Part shown: one piece after another, positions 41,720 through 51,500 of the stretch | How the letters are laid out: every line of letters begins with the position of its first letter | How positions within the stretch are numbered: position 1 is the stretch's first letter | Source: Metabacillus litoralis | GTDB lineage: Bacteria > Bacillota > Bacilli > Bacillales > Bacillaceae | Direction: 5' to 3' | Length of the DNA: 64,000 nucleotides | NCBI RefSeq assembly: GCF_007994985.1 | Contig: NZ_VOQF01000005.1 | Coordinates: forward strand, 496,001 to 560,000 | Position numbers and translations under genes: made by a program | The notes under the pieces: model-generated | The model's input: only the letters and a program-made list of their open reading frames with translations | Told to the model about the DNA's origin: nothing | Databases searched by the model: none

Positions 41720-43408
41720 TTATATAGTAAACTGCCTTATATTATCTTTCATTTTCTGAATCCGTTCCACAAGCTTATATGAAGCATCTGACACTTCTTC
41801 AAGTGTTGTTAGCTGTTCCTCTCCCATTGCAGCAATGGCGATCACCTCTGATTTACTCAGTTTTGAACTATATTCAATCTCAGAAATAATCTGGCGAACA
41901 GATTCCATTTGTTTAAAAGCTTCTTGCATATGTGATGATATACGTTGATATTCAATTTCTTCATTTCTCGTGATTGTATGCTTTTTCAAAAAAGTAGATT
42001 TGAGTTGCTCAGTGATATTTATACTTTCATGAATGTCATTTAAATAAAAGCTAATTTGATCTTTAATGGAAGAAATCCTTTGATGAGTTTGAAGCGTCTC
42101 TTTCTCTGTTAGGTGAGAACGTTTATATAATTCATTGAATAGTTCGCTTGCTCTATTTATTTCCGTTTTGTTTTTAATTTCTTCTTCATCATTATGAAGT
42201 TGTCGTGACAGTAAATTAGGCTCTTTGGCGATAAGTCTTATAAGTCGATACATTTCATTAAAATGGTTTGTGGAGCGATAAATATACTCTAGATCAACAT
42301 TTATTTGCTGTAACTTCTTATCATAATTGATAAATTTTTGCTCGAAGCTTTTAATTTGCTGTTGAATTTCTTCGTTCGTTTGAAGTGCTTCACTAGAGTG
42401 AGAATAGATTTTATTCGTTTTTAATAATATTTCGTTAAATGTTTGAAAAACAAGATCAAATGTAGAAGCTGACTTTCTAATAAGTTCATCCTGTTTATGT
42501 AGATTAATAGATATTGTTTGAGTTGCTTCTGCAACCTCTTCACCAGCAAGTCTGTTTTCAAGAATACTTTGGTGAATATCTTTAGAAGTTAGAACAACGA
42601 GGTCATTTGTATTTCTGACATTCACAATGATATCTTTCAGATTATAAAACATACGGTTATAAGAACGACATAAATCTCCAATCTCATTTTTGGATGGAAT
42701 GGCTATTGCACCGATTGTTAAATTACCTTCTGCAATTTCATTTGTTTTCTTACCTAGAGCTCGGATTGGTTTGACAAAACTCCCAGAAATATACCATGCA
42801 AATAAAAAGGATAAAATAATTACACCTATAAACGAAGCTATATATATAGTAATATCTCTTTTTAAACTGGTGACAATACTCTTTTGTGATAACTCACTTG
42901 CGTTCAGTGTTGATTGTAAAAGTGTTTGAACCTGGTTATCAATAAGATCTGTTATGATTGTTATGTATTCATAGGTAGTATTTTTCTCGTCTGCGGGAGC
43001 ATTACGTTGAATCTGTTCACCTAGCTTGTCAATATAGTCATTTGCAGATGATAAATTTTCTCTCACAGCACTAATTTCTTGGACAAATCGCCCTTTTTTA
43101 TCATCTTTCTCAATTTGGTTTAAATTTTCTCTCATATTAGCAAGAAACTCATATTGATTGCCTTCTCCAAAAGGAACTCTTCCATATGCGATATCGCGTA
43201 TTTCATTATCGAGCTGCTGCTTTAATTCTCCATTAATAGTATTCGTTAATGTAATAGTCTCCATCATTGCGTTATATTGCTTAACATACCCAACAAACAA
43301 ATAAATCTGAACACAATTAATCGCAGCAAGCGATAGAAGGATAACGATAAATACTAGGATTAATCTTGTGCGTAATGAGAGGTCAGACAATTTTACATTC
43401 ATTTTCAC
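41720..43408 (-). CDS. HAMP-domain chemoreceptor-like membrane protein without signalling tip
   Basis: 562 residues. A first helix (TRLILVFIVILLSLAAINCV), an extracellular four-helix-type domain of about 150 residues and a second helix (IYIASFIGVIILSFLFAWYI) are followed by HAMP (VKPIRALGKKTNEIAEGNLT) and a long coiled-coil cytoplasmic region. The ending AIAAMGEEQLTTLEEVSDAS matches the C-terminal adaptation-site helix of methyl-accepting proteins. However, the invariant hairpin tip (E-x-x-A-Q-T-N-L-L-A-L-N-A-A-I-E) that binds CheA/CheW is absent; the middle reads instead IRKSASTFDLVFQTFNEILL and similar. It is thus a divergent receptor, probably serving the adjacent kinase or another partner. 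It starts divergently from the sugar-binding protein gene. Confidence 0.75.
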   Translation of the reverse strand: MKMNVKLSDLSLRTRLILVFIVILLSLAAINCVQIYLFVGYVKQYNAMMETITLTNTINGELKQQLDNEIRDIAYGRVPFGEGNQYEFLANMRENLNQIEKDDKKGRFVQEISAVRENLSSANDYIDKLGEQIQRNAPADEKNTTYEYITIITDLIDNQVQTLLQSTLNASELSQKSIVTSLKRDITIYIASFIGVIILSFLFAWYISGSFVKPIRALGKKTNEIAEGNLTIGAIAIPSKNEIGDLCRSYNRMFYNLKDIIVNVRNTNDLVVLTSKDIHQSILENRLAGEEVAEATQTISINLHKQDELIRKSASTFDLVFQTFNEILLKTNKIYSHSSEALQTNEEIQQQIKSFEQKFINYDKKLQQINVDLEYIYRSTNHFNEMYRLIRLIAKEPNLLSRQLHNDEEEIKNKTEINRASELFNELYKRSHLTEKETLQTHQRISSIKDQISFYLNDIHESINITEQLKSTFLKKHTITRNEEIEYQRISSHMQEAFKQMESVRQIISEIEYSSKLSKSEVIAIAAMGEEQLTTLEEVSDASYKLVERIQKMKDNIRQFTI

Positions 43409-43584
43409 TATATCTCCCCCTATTATTTATCTCTTTTTCTTTTACAATCTTCATTTTTAAATAAATGTCTAAGGTAAGGTAGTTTTTCTTCTTATTAATA
43501 TATGTGAAATTAAAACTCATATTATCAGAAAGTAGCAAGAAAATACTGAATAATAAAAATATTATACTTTCACATAAAAATAAT

Positions 43585-43614
43585 GCAATAAAATGTGTTG
43601 TGGCATTTTATTGC
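43585..43614. promoter_or_regulatory. Perfect inverted repeat upstream of the sugar ABC operon
   Basis: GCAATAAAATG, 8-base spacer, CATTTTATTGC: 11-base perfect arms with no T-run, about 45 bp before the predicted -35. It is a candidate operator for the AraC-type response regulator or another factor; identity inferred from position only. The remainder of 43409-43748 is gene-free. Confidence 0.6.
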
Positions 43615-43649
43615 TAAATAATTTGAAATTTATTCAAAAGTTTATCCAT

Positions 43650-43678
43650 TTCAATCTATTGTGGAAGCGCTTTATAAT
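43650..43678 (+). promoter_or_regulatory. Promoter with overlapping CcpA (cre) site
   Basis: TTCAAT, 17-bp spacer, consensus TATAAT. TGGAAGCGCTTTAT (43662-43675) resembles the cre consensus TGAAAGCGCTTTCA (11 of 14) and overlaps the -10 box, the position for catabolite repression. Confidence 0.6.
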
Positions 43679-43748
43679 TAGGATATACCAATTCTGGTAA
43701 AAATGCTATTTAAATCAAGGAATTGGAAGAAAAGGGGAGGAAATACTT

Positions 43749-44768
43749 ATGCGAAAGTTATTCAAAGGAAAAGTACTACTATTTATGATGATGTCACTCA
43801 TGCTTTTACTAGCTGCATGTAGCTCATCTGGTACTGGGGGAAATACAGATAACTCAGATACTAGTTCAGGAGATTCAAAATCTAGTGATAAGCTAGTGAT
43901 TGGTTTTTCACAGGTTGGTGCTGAAAGTGAATGGAGAACAGCTAATACAAAATCAATGCAGGATGCAATCAAGGCTGCAGGACATGAATTGAAGTTCTCT
44001 GATGCGCAACAAAAACAAGAAAATCAAATAAAAGCAATACGTTCATTTATTGCTCAGAAAGTAGATGCAATTGTCTTTTCACCAGTTGTTGAAACTGGAT
44101 TTGAAACTGTTTTACAAGAAGCTAAAGATGCAGGAATTCCAGTTTTTCTTTCAGATCGAGCTGTTGACATTGAAGATGACTCATTATGGGTAACATTCTT
44201 AGGATCTGACTTTGTAGAAGAGGGAAGAAAAGCTGCTAACTGGTTAGTGGAAGAAACAGCTGATGTAGAAGGTGATGTAAATATTGTTGAATTGCAAGGA
44301 ACTGTAGGTTCAGCACCTGCAATTGATCGTAAAGAAGGATTTGAAGAAGTTATAGCAGATCATCCTAATCTGAAAATCACTAAATCTCAGACAGGAGACT
44401 TTACACGTGCAAAAGGTAAAGAAGTTATGGAAGCGTTCTTAAAGTCAGATGGAGATAACATTGATGTTCTTTATGCTCATAACGATGACATGGCAATAGG
44501 TGCTATTCAGGCAATTGAAGAATATGGGTTAAAACCAGGTGAAGATATCAAGATTATCGGTGTAGATGCAGTTAAAGGAGCTTTTGAGGCTATGGCTGCC
44601 GGAAAGATGAATGTAACTGTAGAGTGTAACCCGTTATTTGGTCCGCAAATGGTTGATTTAATTGAGGCACATCTAGCTGGTGAAACAATTGAAAAGCGTG
44701 TAGCTGTTGAAGAAAGCATGTACACAATGGATCAAGCTGAAGAGCTACTTCCAACACGTGAATATTAA
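43749..44768 (+). CDS. YtfQ-like sugar ABC transporter substrate-binding lipoprotein
   Basis: 339 residues. Lipoprotein signal with lipobox LLAAC at residues ~20-24, a Ser/Thr/Gly linker, then a type-1 periplasmic-binding fold: LVIGFSQVGAESEWRTANTK (the YtfQ-type opening), QKVDAIVFSPVVETGFE, AGIPVFLSDRAVD and DVLYAHNDDMAIGAIQAIEE. E. coli YtfQ binds galactofuranose, and relatives bind arabinofuranose or other furanoses, so a furanose sugar is likely. GGGGAGGAAATACTT precedes the ATG. It heads the operon; a cre site overlaps its promoter and a MITE begins at its stop codon. Confidence 0.9.
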   Translation: MRKLFKGKVLLFMMMSLMLLLAACSSSGTGGNTDNSDTSSGDSKSSDKLVIGFSQVGAESEWRTANTKSMQDAIKAAGHELKFSDAQQKQENQIKAIRSFIAQKVDAIVFSPVVETGFETVLQEAKDAGIPVFLSDRAVDIEDDSLWVTFLGSDFVEEGRKAANWLVEETADVEGDVNIVELQGTVGSAPAIDRKEGFEEVIADHPNLKITKSQTGDFTRAKGKEVMEAFLKSDGDNIDVLYAHNDDMAIGAIQAIEEYGLKPGEDIKIIGVDAVKGAFEAMAAGKMNVTVECNPLFGPQMVDLIEAHLAGETIEKRVAVEESMYTMDQAEELLPTREY

Positions 44769-44869
44769 GGCTCTTTTCTGAAAGATTTTTGCTAAGAAAA
44801 GATGCTACTAGACTTAATACACTGCTGTTTTCTTTAAGTACTGATCAACAAAATTTCCGAAAACAGCCT
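44768..44869 (+). mobile_element. MITE copy E (102 bp, internally deleted)
   Basis: Starts AGGCTCTTTTCTGAAAGATT and ends TTTCCGAAAACAGCCT. TATTA flanks both ends directly. It lacks about 62 internal bases relative to the 164-bp copies but keeps AAGAAAAGATGCTACTAGAC. It sits exactly at the stop codon of the substrate-binding protein gene, inside the operon. Confidence 0.8.
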
Positions 44870-44892
44870 TATTAAAATTTTAGCAAACCTAG

Positions 44893-44952
44893 AGCCACTA
44901 AGTCATAGCGAAGTCATCTTTAAAGAGACTTAAAGCTAATTCTTATGTGGCT
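44893..44952 (+). other. Intercistronic stem-loop between the SBP and ABC genes
   Basis: AGCCACTAAG and CTTATGTGGCT can pair over about 39 bases of loop. It could partly terminate or stabilise the upstream message and so favour the binding protein. No clear T-run. Confidence 0.35.
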
Positions 44953-44988
44953 TTATATATCAGAAGATCTCTGTGAGGAGGAAATATT

Positions 44989-46512
44989 ATGCAGCAGAAG
45001 CATACTCCGATGCTTGTTATGGAAGGGATAACAAAGGAGTTTCCAGGAGTAAAAGCTTTGTCAAATGTACATTTGAATTTATATCCGGGCGAAGTTCATG
45101 CCTTGATGGGTGAAAATGGCGCTGGTAAGTCAACATTAATCAAAGTGCTAACAGGTGTATATACAATTGATGAAGGTACCGTAACTCTTGAAGGTAAAAA
45201 CATTAAAGTATCAAATCCCTTAGATGCTCAGGATTTAGGTATTAGTACGGTTTATCAAGAGGTTAATCTCTGTACAAACTTATCTGTCGTCGAAAACATA
45301 TTTATCGGCCGTGAAATCATGAAAAGAGGTCGGATCAATTGGAAAGAAATGAATCGCCAAGCAAAAGATCTATTAAAAACAAGGCTTAACTTAGATATTG
45401 ATGTGACAAAATTATTATCCTCCTATTCAGTAGCTATTCAGCAAATGATTGCTATTGCACGTGCTCTTAATGTCTCAGCAAAAGTATTAATTTTAGATGA
45501 ACCAACTTCAAGTCTTGATAAAAATGAAGTAAATCACTTATTTAATGTAATTCGAAAATTGAAAAGTGAAGGCTTGGCGATTGTTTTTGTTAGTCATTTC
45601 CTTGATCAAATTTATGAAATTACCGATCGTTTAACTGTTTTGCGAAATGGTCAATGGATTGGTGAATATATGACAAAAGAGATCACAAGATTTGATCTTG
45701 TCACAAAGATGATAGGCAAGGAATTAACTGAGCTTGGTCAAAAAGCGAAAAGTATTGGTGGGGCAAAAGGAATGAATAATAATCTTTTCTTGGAAGGGAA
45801 AAATGTATCAAAACAAGGTAATATAGATGCATTTGATCTTAGTATTTACGAGGGTGAAATAGTTGGTCTTGCAGGTCTTCTTGGTTCAGGAAGAACAGAG
45901 TTAGCAAGATTATTATTTGGTGCCGATAAAGCAGATACTGGAGAGATTTTTATACAAGGTAAGAAGACAAAGTTGAGCTCACCTAAACAGGCTATTTCAA
46001 AAGGGATCGCTTTTTGCTCTGAAAACAGGAAAACAGAGGGCATTATACCAGATTTGACGATTCGTGAAAATATGATTCTTGCCATTCAAGGGATACAAGG
46101 TTGGTTTAATTATATTCCAAAGAAAAAGCAAATCGAAATAGCTGATGAATATGTGAAGCTACTAAATATAAATCCACCAAATCCAGAGCAATTAATTAAA
46201 AATTTGAGCGGTGGAAATCAGCAAAAGGTCATGTTAGCAAGATGGTTAATAACAAACCCTAAACTTCTAATCCTTGATGAACCAACAAGAGGAATCGATA
46301 TTGGGGCAAAAGCTGAAATCCAAAAACTTATGCTTTCTTTAAGTGAAGAAGGAATGTCTATTTTATTTGTTTCTTCAGAATTAGAAGAAGTAATTAGAAC
46401 GTGTAGAAAGATTGCCGTTTTGAGAGATCACAAGAAGGTTTCAGAAATTGAAAATAATCAACATGTTACCCAAAAAGACATAATGAAGGCAATGGCTGGA
46501 GGAATGGTATGA
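44989..46512 (+). CDS. Sugar ABC transporter ATP-binding protein (YtfR-like)
   Basis: 507 residues, a tandem-ATPase protein of the ribose/galactofuranose class. The first cassette has Walker A GENGAGKST, signature SSYSVAIQQM and Walker B VLILDEPTSSLD. The second has the usual degenerate Walker A GLLGSGRTEL with intact signature NLSGGNQQKV and Walker B LLILDEPTRGID. It energises furanose uptake with the two permeases downstream. GTGAGGAGGAAAT precedes the ATG. The permease gene begins 1 bp after its stop. Confidence 0.94.
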   Translation: MQQKHTPMLVMEGITKEFPGVKALSNVHLNLYPGEVHALMGENGAGKSTLIKVLTGVYTIDEGTVTLEGKNIKVSNPLDAQDLGISTVYQEVNLCTNLSVVENIFIGREIMKRGRINWKEMNRQAKDLLKTRLNLDIDVTKLLSSYSVAIQQMIAIARALNVSAKVLILDEPTSSLDKNEVNHLFNVIRKLKSEGLAIVFVSHFLDQIYEITDRLTVLRNGQWIGEYMTKEITRFDLVTKMIGKELTELGQKAKSIGGAKGMNNNLFLEGKNVSKQGNIDAFDLSIYEGEIVGLAGLLGSGRTELARLLFGADKADTGEIFIQGKKTKLSSPKQAISKGIAFCSENRKTEGIIPDLTIRENMILAIQGIQGWFNYIPKKKQIEIADEYVKLLNINPPNPEQLIKNLSGGNQQKVMLARWLITNPKLLILDEPTRGIDIGAKAEIQKLMLSLSEEGMSILFVSSELEEVIRTCRKIAVLRDHKKVSEIENNQHVTQKDIMKAMAGGMV

Positions 46513-46513
46513 C

Positions 46514-47536
46514 ATGATGAAATCTAAACTATTTTGGCCAATCATTGTATTGGTATTAATCCTTTTAATCAATCTATTTTTTGATAAAAGCTTCTTTTCT
46601 ATTGAAGTAAGAAACGGACATTTAGCAGGTAGTTTAATAGATATCTTAAATAGGGGTGCACCTCTTATTCTCATTTCTATTGGAATGACATTAGTTATTG
46701 CAACAAAAGGAATTGATCTTGGTGTTGGTTCAGTCATTGCAATGGCTGGTGCAGTTGGAGCTATGACAGTAAGTGGAGCAAGTGGTGACAGCTTAGTCCC
46801 ACTATTTATGGCAATTGCTTTTGTGATTGGAATTTCATTATTAACAGGTGTCTGGAATGGTGTTCTCGTATCACATATAGGAGTACAACCAATTGTGGCT
46901 ACTCTCATATTAATGGTTGCTGGTAGAGGGGTCGCACAGCTAATTACAGACGGACAAATCATGACTGTTTATTATGATCCTTACACGTTTATCGGTGGAG
47001 GTTATCTTTTCATGATTCCCTTTTCCATTTTTATTGTAGCGGCAGTTTTAGCAATTGCGTCTTTTTTAACGAGAAAAACAGCAATTGGTTTATTTATTGA
47101 ATCTGTTGGTGCAAATCCTGAGGCAAGTCGTTTGTCAGGTATAAACTCTAAAAACATTCTTTTAATGGTTTATATGTTTTCTGGTCTTTGTGCTGGTATT
47201 GCCGGGTTAATTTTAAGTTCTAATGTTGCAAGTGCTGATGGAAATAATGCTGGTCTTTGGTATGAGCTTGATGCAATTTTAGCAGTAGTAATAGGTGGTA
47301 CTTCGTTAAATGGCGGAAGATTTTATTTAATGGGAACCGTCATTGGCGCTCTTATTATTCAAAGCTTAACAACAACAATTTATTCAATTGGGATAGCACC
47401 TGAGATAAATCTTGTTGTTAAAGCGGTTGTTGTATTAATTGTTTGTTTATTACAATCACCAGAGTTTAGAAAGAAATTGACAAATTATTTTCCTGCAAGA
47501 AAAACAGCGAAAAAAAGTGAGGGGGTTACTTTATGA
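46514..47536 (+). CDS. Sugar ABC transporter permease (YtfT-like)
   Basis: 340 residues, about ten membrane helices of the BPD_transp_2 type. Family motifs: ISIGMTLVIATKGIDLGVGS, GVLVSHIGVQPIVATLILM and LDAILAVVIGGTSLNGGRF near the C-terminus. It pairs with the following permease, as YtfT does with YjfF. Translationally coupled: it starts next to the ATPase stop and ends overlapping the next start. Confidence 0.92.
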   Translation: MMKSKLFWPIIVLVLILLINLFFDKSFFSIEVRNGHLAGSLIDILNRGAPLILISIGMTLVIATKGIDLGVGSVIAMAGAVGAMTVSGASGDSLVPLFMAIAFVIGISLLTGVWNGVLVSHIGVQPIVATLILMVAGRGVAQLITDGQIMTVYYDPYTFIGGGYLFMIPFSIFIVAAVLAIASFLTRKTAIGLFIESVGANPEASRLSGINSKNILLMVYMFSGLCAGIAGLILSSNVASADGNNAGLWYELDAILAVVIGGTSLNGGRFYLMGTVIGALIIQSLTTTIYSIGIAPEINLVVKAVVVLIVCLLQSPEFRKKLTNYFPARKTAKKSEGVTL

Positions 47537-48528
47537 TGAACAAACTTCATTTAGACTCAAAACAACTTCCCTTAATTGCGACAATTTCGCTATTTATTTT
47601 GATGTATTTATTCGGATCTTTAAGATATACAGGCTTCTTTTCAACACAAGTATTTTTAAATCTTTTCATTGATAATGCATTTTTGATCGTTGTTGCAGTC
47701 GGAATGACATTTGTCATTTTATCGGGTGGAATCGACCTTTCAGTAGGCTCTGTTATTGCATTAACTAGTATGGTAGCAGCAAGTTTAACGATGAATGCTC
47801 AGCTATCTCCATGGTTAGTCGTTCCTATTAGTTTACTAGTTGGGACAATACTTGGGTTTGGTATGGGCTGTCTTATCCATTTCTTCAATTTACAGCCATT
47901 TATTGTCACACTTGCCGGGATGTTTCTAGCAAGAGGATTAAGTTACTTAATCAGTGTAGAAACAATTTCAATAGATAGTCCGTTTTTCAGCTTTATGGCG
48001 AGTACACGAATACCAATTGGTGGAGGGAATTTCATTTCGATTAGTGTAATCATTGCTTTAATCGTCGTGTTAGCAGCGATCTATATTGCTCATTTTTCCA
48101 AATATGGACGTAATATCTATGCTATAGGTGGAAATGAACAATCTGCACTATTAATGGGATTACCTGTTGGACGAACAAAAATCATGATTTATACAGTGAG
48201 TGGTTTTTGTGCTTCTCTTGCTGGGTTAATATTTACCTTTTATATGCTATCTGGTTATGGGTTGCATGCAAATGGACTTGAATTAGATACGATTGCTGCT
48301 GTTGTTATTGGAGGAACATTGCTTACTGGTGGTGCTGGTTATGTAGCCGGAAGTGTTGTAGGTGTACTTATTTTAGGTATTATTCAGACGGTTATTGTTT
48401 TTGAAGGAACATTAAGCTCATGGTGGACTAAAATCGCCATTGGTGTATTGCTATTATTGTTCATTGTACTGCAGCGAGTGATCGTAATTAGAAGCAAAAC
48501 GAACAAGTCCGCAGTATCTACGCATTAA
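47533..48528 (+). CDS. Sugar ABC transporter permease (YjfF-like)
   Basis: 331 residues, about ten membrane helices. VAVGMTFVILSGGIDLSVGS, FFNLQPFIVTLAGMFLARGL and LDTIAAVVIGGTLLTGGAGY are typical of the YjfF branch. Its ATG overlaps the stop of the YtfT-like gene; GAGGGGGTTACTT supplies the ribosome site. The first surface glycosidase gene follows after 40 bp without a terminator, linking uptake and degradation in one transcript. Confidence 0.92.
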   Translation: MMNKLHLDSKQLPLIATISLFILMYLFGSLRYTGFFSTQVFLNLFIDNAFLIVVAVGMTFVILSGGIDLSVGSVIALTSMVAASLTMNAQLSPWLVVPISLLVGTILGFGMGCLIHFFNLQPFIVTLAGMFLARGLSYLISVETISIDSPFFSFMASTRIPIGGGNFISISVIIALIVVLAAIYIAHFSKYGRNIYAIGGNEQSALLMGLPVGRTKIMIYTVSGFCASLAGLIFTFYMLSGYGLHANGLELDTIAAVVIGGTLLTGGAGYVAGSVVGVLILGIIQTVIVFEGTLSSWWTKIAIGVLLLLFIVLQRVIVIRSKTNKSAVSTH

Positions 48529-48568
48529 TAAGTAGATGAAAAAATGAAAAATTCCTATTGGAGAGTGA

Positions 48569-51500
48569 ATGATGAGAACGAGTAAAAAGAAATATATTTC
48601 TATTTTCGTACTATCTATCATGTTATTTAGCACCCTTTTAGGATCGTTTCAACCAGTTGCTTCTGCAGAAGAAGGAAATACTTTGATTTTACATTATGAT
48701 ATGAAAACATTTGCTGAGGATCCGAATGGTGCAATTAAAGTAAAAGATCTCTCAGATAAAGGATTGGATGGAACTTTCAAAAATCCTGAAAATGGTCAAA
48801 TGGTCAATAATTCAGAAGCAGGTTATATCTCTTTTAATGGAGGTAATTCAAATTCAAAAAGTGGCTATATTGAAATTCCGAAATTTAATGATGGAACTGA
48901 TCTATTAACTGGAGTAGAGGATGTCACAATATCCTCTCTTGTTAACTGGAATAATGATGGACAAAACCGTTGGATCTTTGGTTTAGGAAAAGTCTCAAGT
49001 GATATCGAAAACGGTAACAGCTATTTTTTTGCTACGCCCAGACATGGGATAGACAATAGTAATGTTGCTGCAACTGGAATTTCTCAGGCTGGTTGGCGAA
49101 ATGAAGCACTTATCCGAGGAAAAGAGGGATTAAAAGCTAATTCATGGGAAGTTGTAACCGTTGTATTTTCAGGCTCTACAGATACATTATCACTATATGT
49201 AAATGGTGTGAAAGTAGCATCTGGTTCGGCTAAAGGGAAAAAGCTAGCTGACATTATTGATTCAACTGCAAGCTTTTCTGGGTTTATTGGTAAATCAATT
49301 TTTCAAAATGATCCTTATTATAAAGGGATGATTGGAGATTTCCAAGTACATAGTAAAGCTTTTACAGATGACGAAGTAAAAGTGCTAGCTACTGAAACTG
49401 CTAGTAAAATTAACGAAATTGATCAGCTTGTTATTGAAGACGCGGAGAATTCTTTGGATGTAGCGAATTATTTAACAAATGGAGATAGTGATAAAGATCA
49501 AATAAAACATACTATTAATCTTCCGAAAAAGGGAAAACATGATGTTGATCTTACTTGGAAATCAAATAATACAGAAGTACTTACAAATGAAGGGGTGGTA
49601 ACAAGACCATCTGCTGATAGTCCTGATGCTGTAGTTGAGCTTACAGCAACACTTTCTTATAAAGAACTAACAGTAGAAAAGACATTTAGTGTAACAGTGA
49701 TAAGTGATTTTTCCAATCAACAACGAGCTGAATTAGATGCTCAAAAGTTAAAGATTGTTAATCAAAATAATGTGAAAGGAAATATGAGTTTACCATCAAC
49801 GGGAGAAAATGGTTCAACAATTAAATGGGAATCCTCTGATCCTGCAGTCATCAAGGGATCTCTGCAAGCTTCAGAAAATCCAAAATTACTTGGATGGGTA
49901 ACACGACAGGAAAATGATACCGTCGTTACATTAACAGCAACTGTTACGAATGGTACAGCAGAAATGAAAAAGAACTTTGAGGTTGAAGTTAAAAAGAACC
50001 CAGGAAAAAAAGAATATGATGCTTATTTCTTTTCTTACTTCACAGGAGAGTATGAAGGTGGAGAGGAAATCTCCTTTGCAACAGCTGAGGACCCATTAAA
50101 GTGGAGAGCATTAAATAATGGACAATCAGTTATTCAATCAACAATGGGTGAAAAAGGTTTAAGAGATCCATTTATTATGAGATCACCAGAGGGTGATAAA
50201 TTCTACATGATTGCAACAGATTTGAAGATGGGAGAAAGTACAAATTTTGACCAAGCTCAAATAACTGGAAGTCATGCAATTATGATCTGGGAATCAGAGG
50301 ATCTAGTCAATTGGAGCGAACAACGAATGGTGGAGGTTGCTCCAAAAACAGGAGGAAACACGTGGGCACCTGAGGCTTATTATGATAAAAAAGCAGGCGA
50401 ATATGTTGTATTTTGGGCATCATCAATGAAGAACGAAGAAACATATGGAGATTTTCCTAACGGAAGACCTGCTGGTCAGTATAATGTGATGTACTATGCA
50501 ACAACAAGAGATTTTCATTCATTTTCAGAGCCAAAGGTGTTTATAGACGAGGGGTTCCCTACGATTGATACAAGCTTTATAGAAAATGAAGGATCACTAT
50601 ATCGTTTTACGAAATCAGAAGTTGGCTATAAAGTTTATTACGAAAAAGCAACTGATATTTTTTATGATAAAGATGGAATAGAGGAAAACGGTTATCAATT
50701 TGATCCAATTGCAGGAACGAAAAATGGCAATCGTGGATTAATTGGTCATGGTGGTAATAATGAAGGTCAAACTGTATTCAAAGATATTCATGAAGACAAG
50801 TGGTATTTGTTTTTAGATTCGTGGCCTTATCATGTTCGATGGACAAACGATTTAGATGATGGTCAGCAATTAGTGAATAATGTGCTAGATGATTCAGAAT
50901 ATGCCCTTCCACCAGGTCCTCGACATGGAACAGTTATCCCAATAACAAGGGATGAATACAATGCTCTACAAGAGAAGTATGGAATGGAAGATCAAGAGCC
51001 TTCTAAAGAGCCAGTTGTTCATTATTCATTTGATTCAATAGATGGTGCAACTGTAAAGGATGATTCAGGTAATGGTCATGACGCTCAATTAGTAGGTGGT
51101 GCAGAAGTAGATTCAGATGATACAGTAGGACACTCTTCAGGTTCAATAAATCTTGATGGAACAACTGGATATGTTGAATTACCAGAAAACATCATTAAGA
51201 ATTTGAACTTAAAAGGAATGACAATGTCCAGCTGGGTGAAAGTGAAAGATAATCAAACAAATCAGCGAATCTTTGATTTTTCCTCTGATACAGGAAGAAC
51301 AGCAAACAGAAACACGATGTATTTAAGTACACAAGGTGATTCAGGGAATTTAGAGTTTGCAACAGTTACACCTTTCACTGAGAAATTTAGTAGTGCTTCA
51401 GCTACTTTAGCAGACAATTATAAATATGCCATCACAGCACCAAAATTATCCACAACAGAATGGCATCATGTGGCTGTTACAATTGAAGATTTTGATGCTG

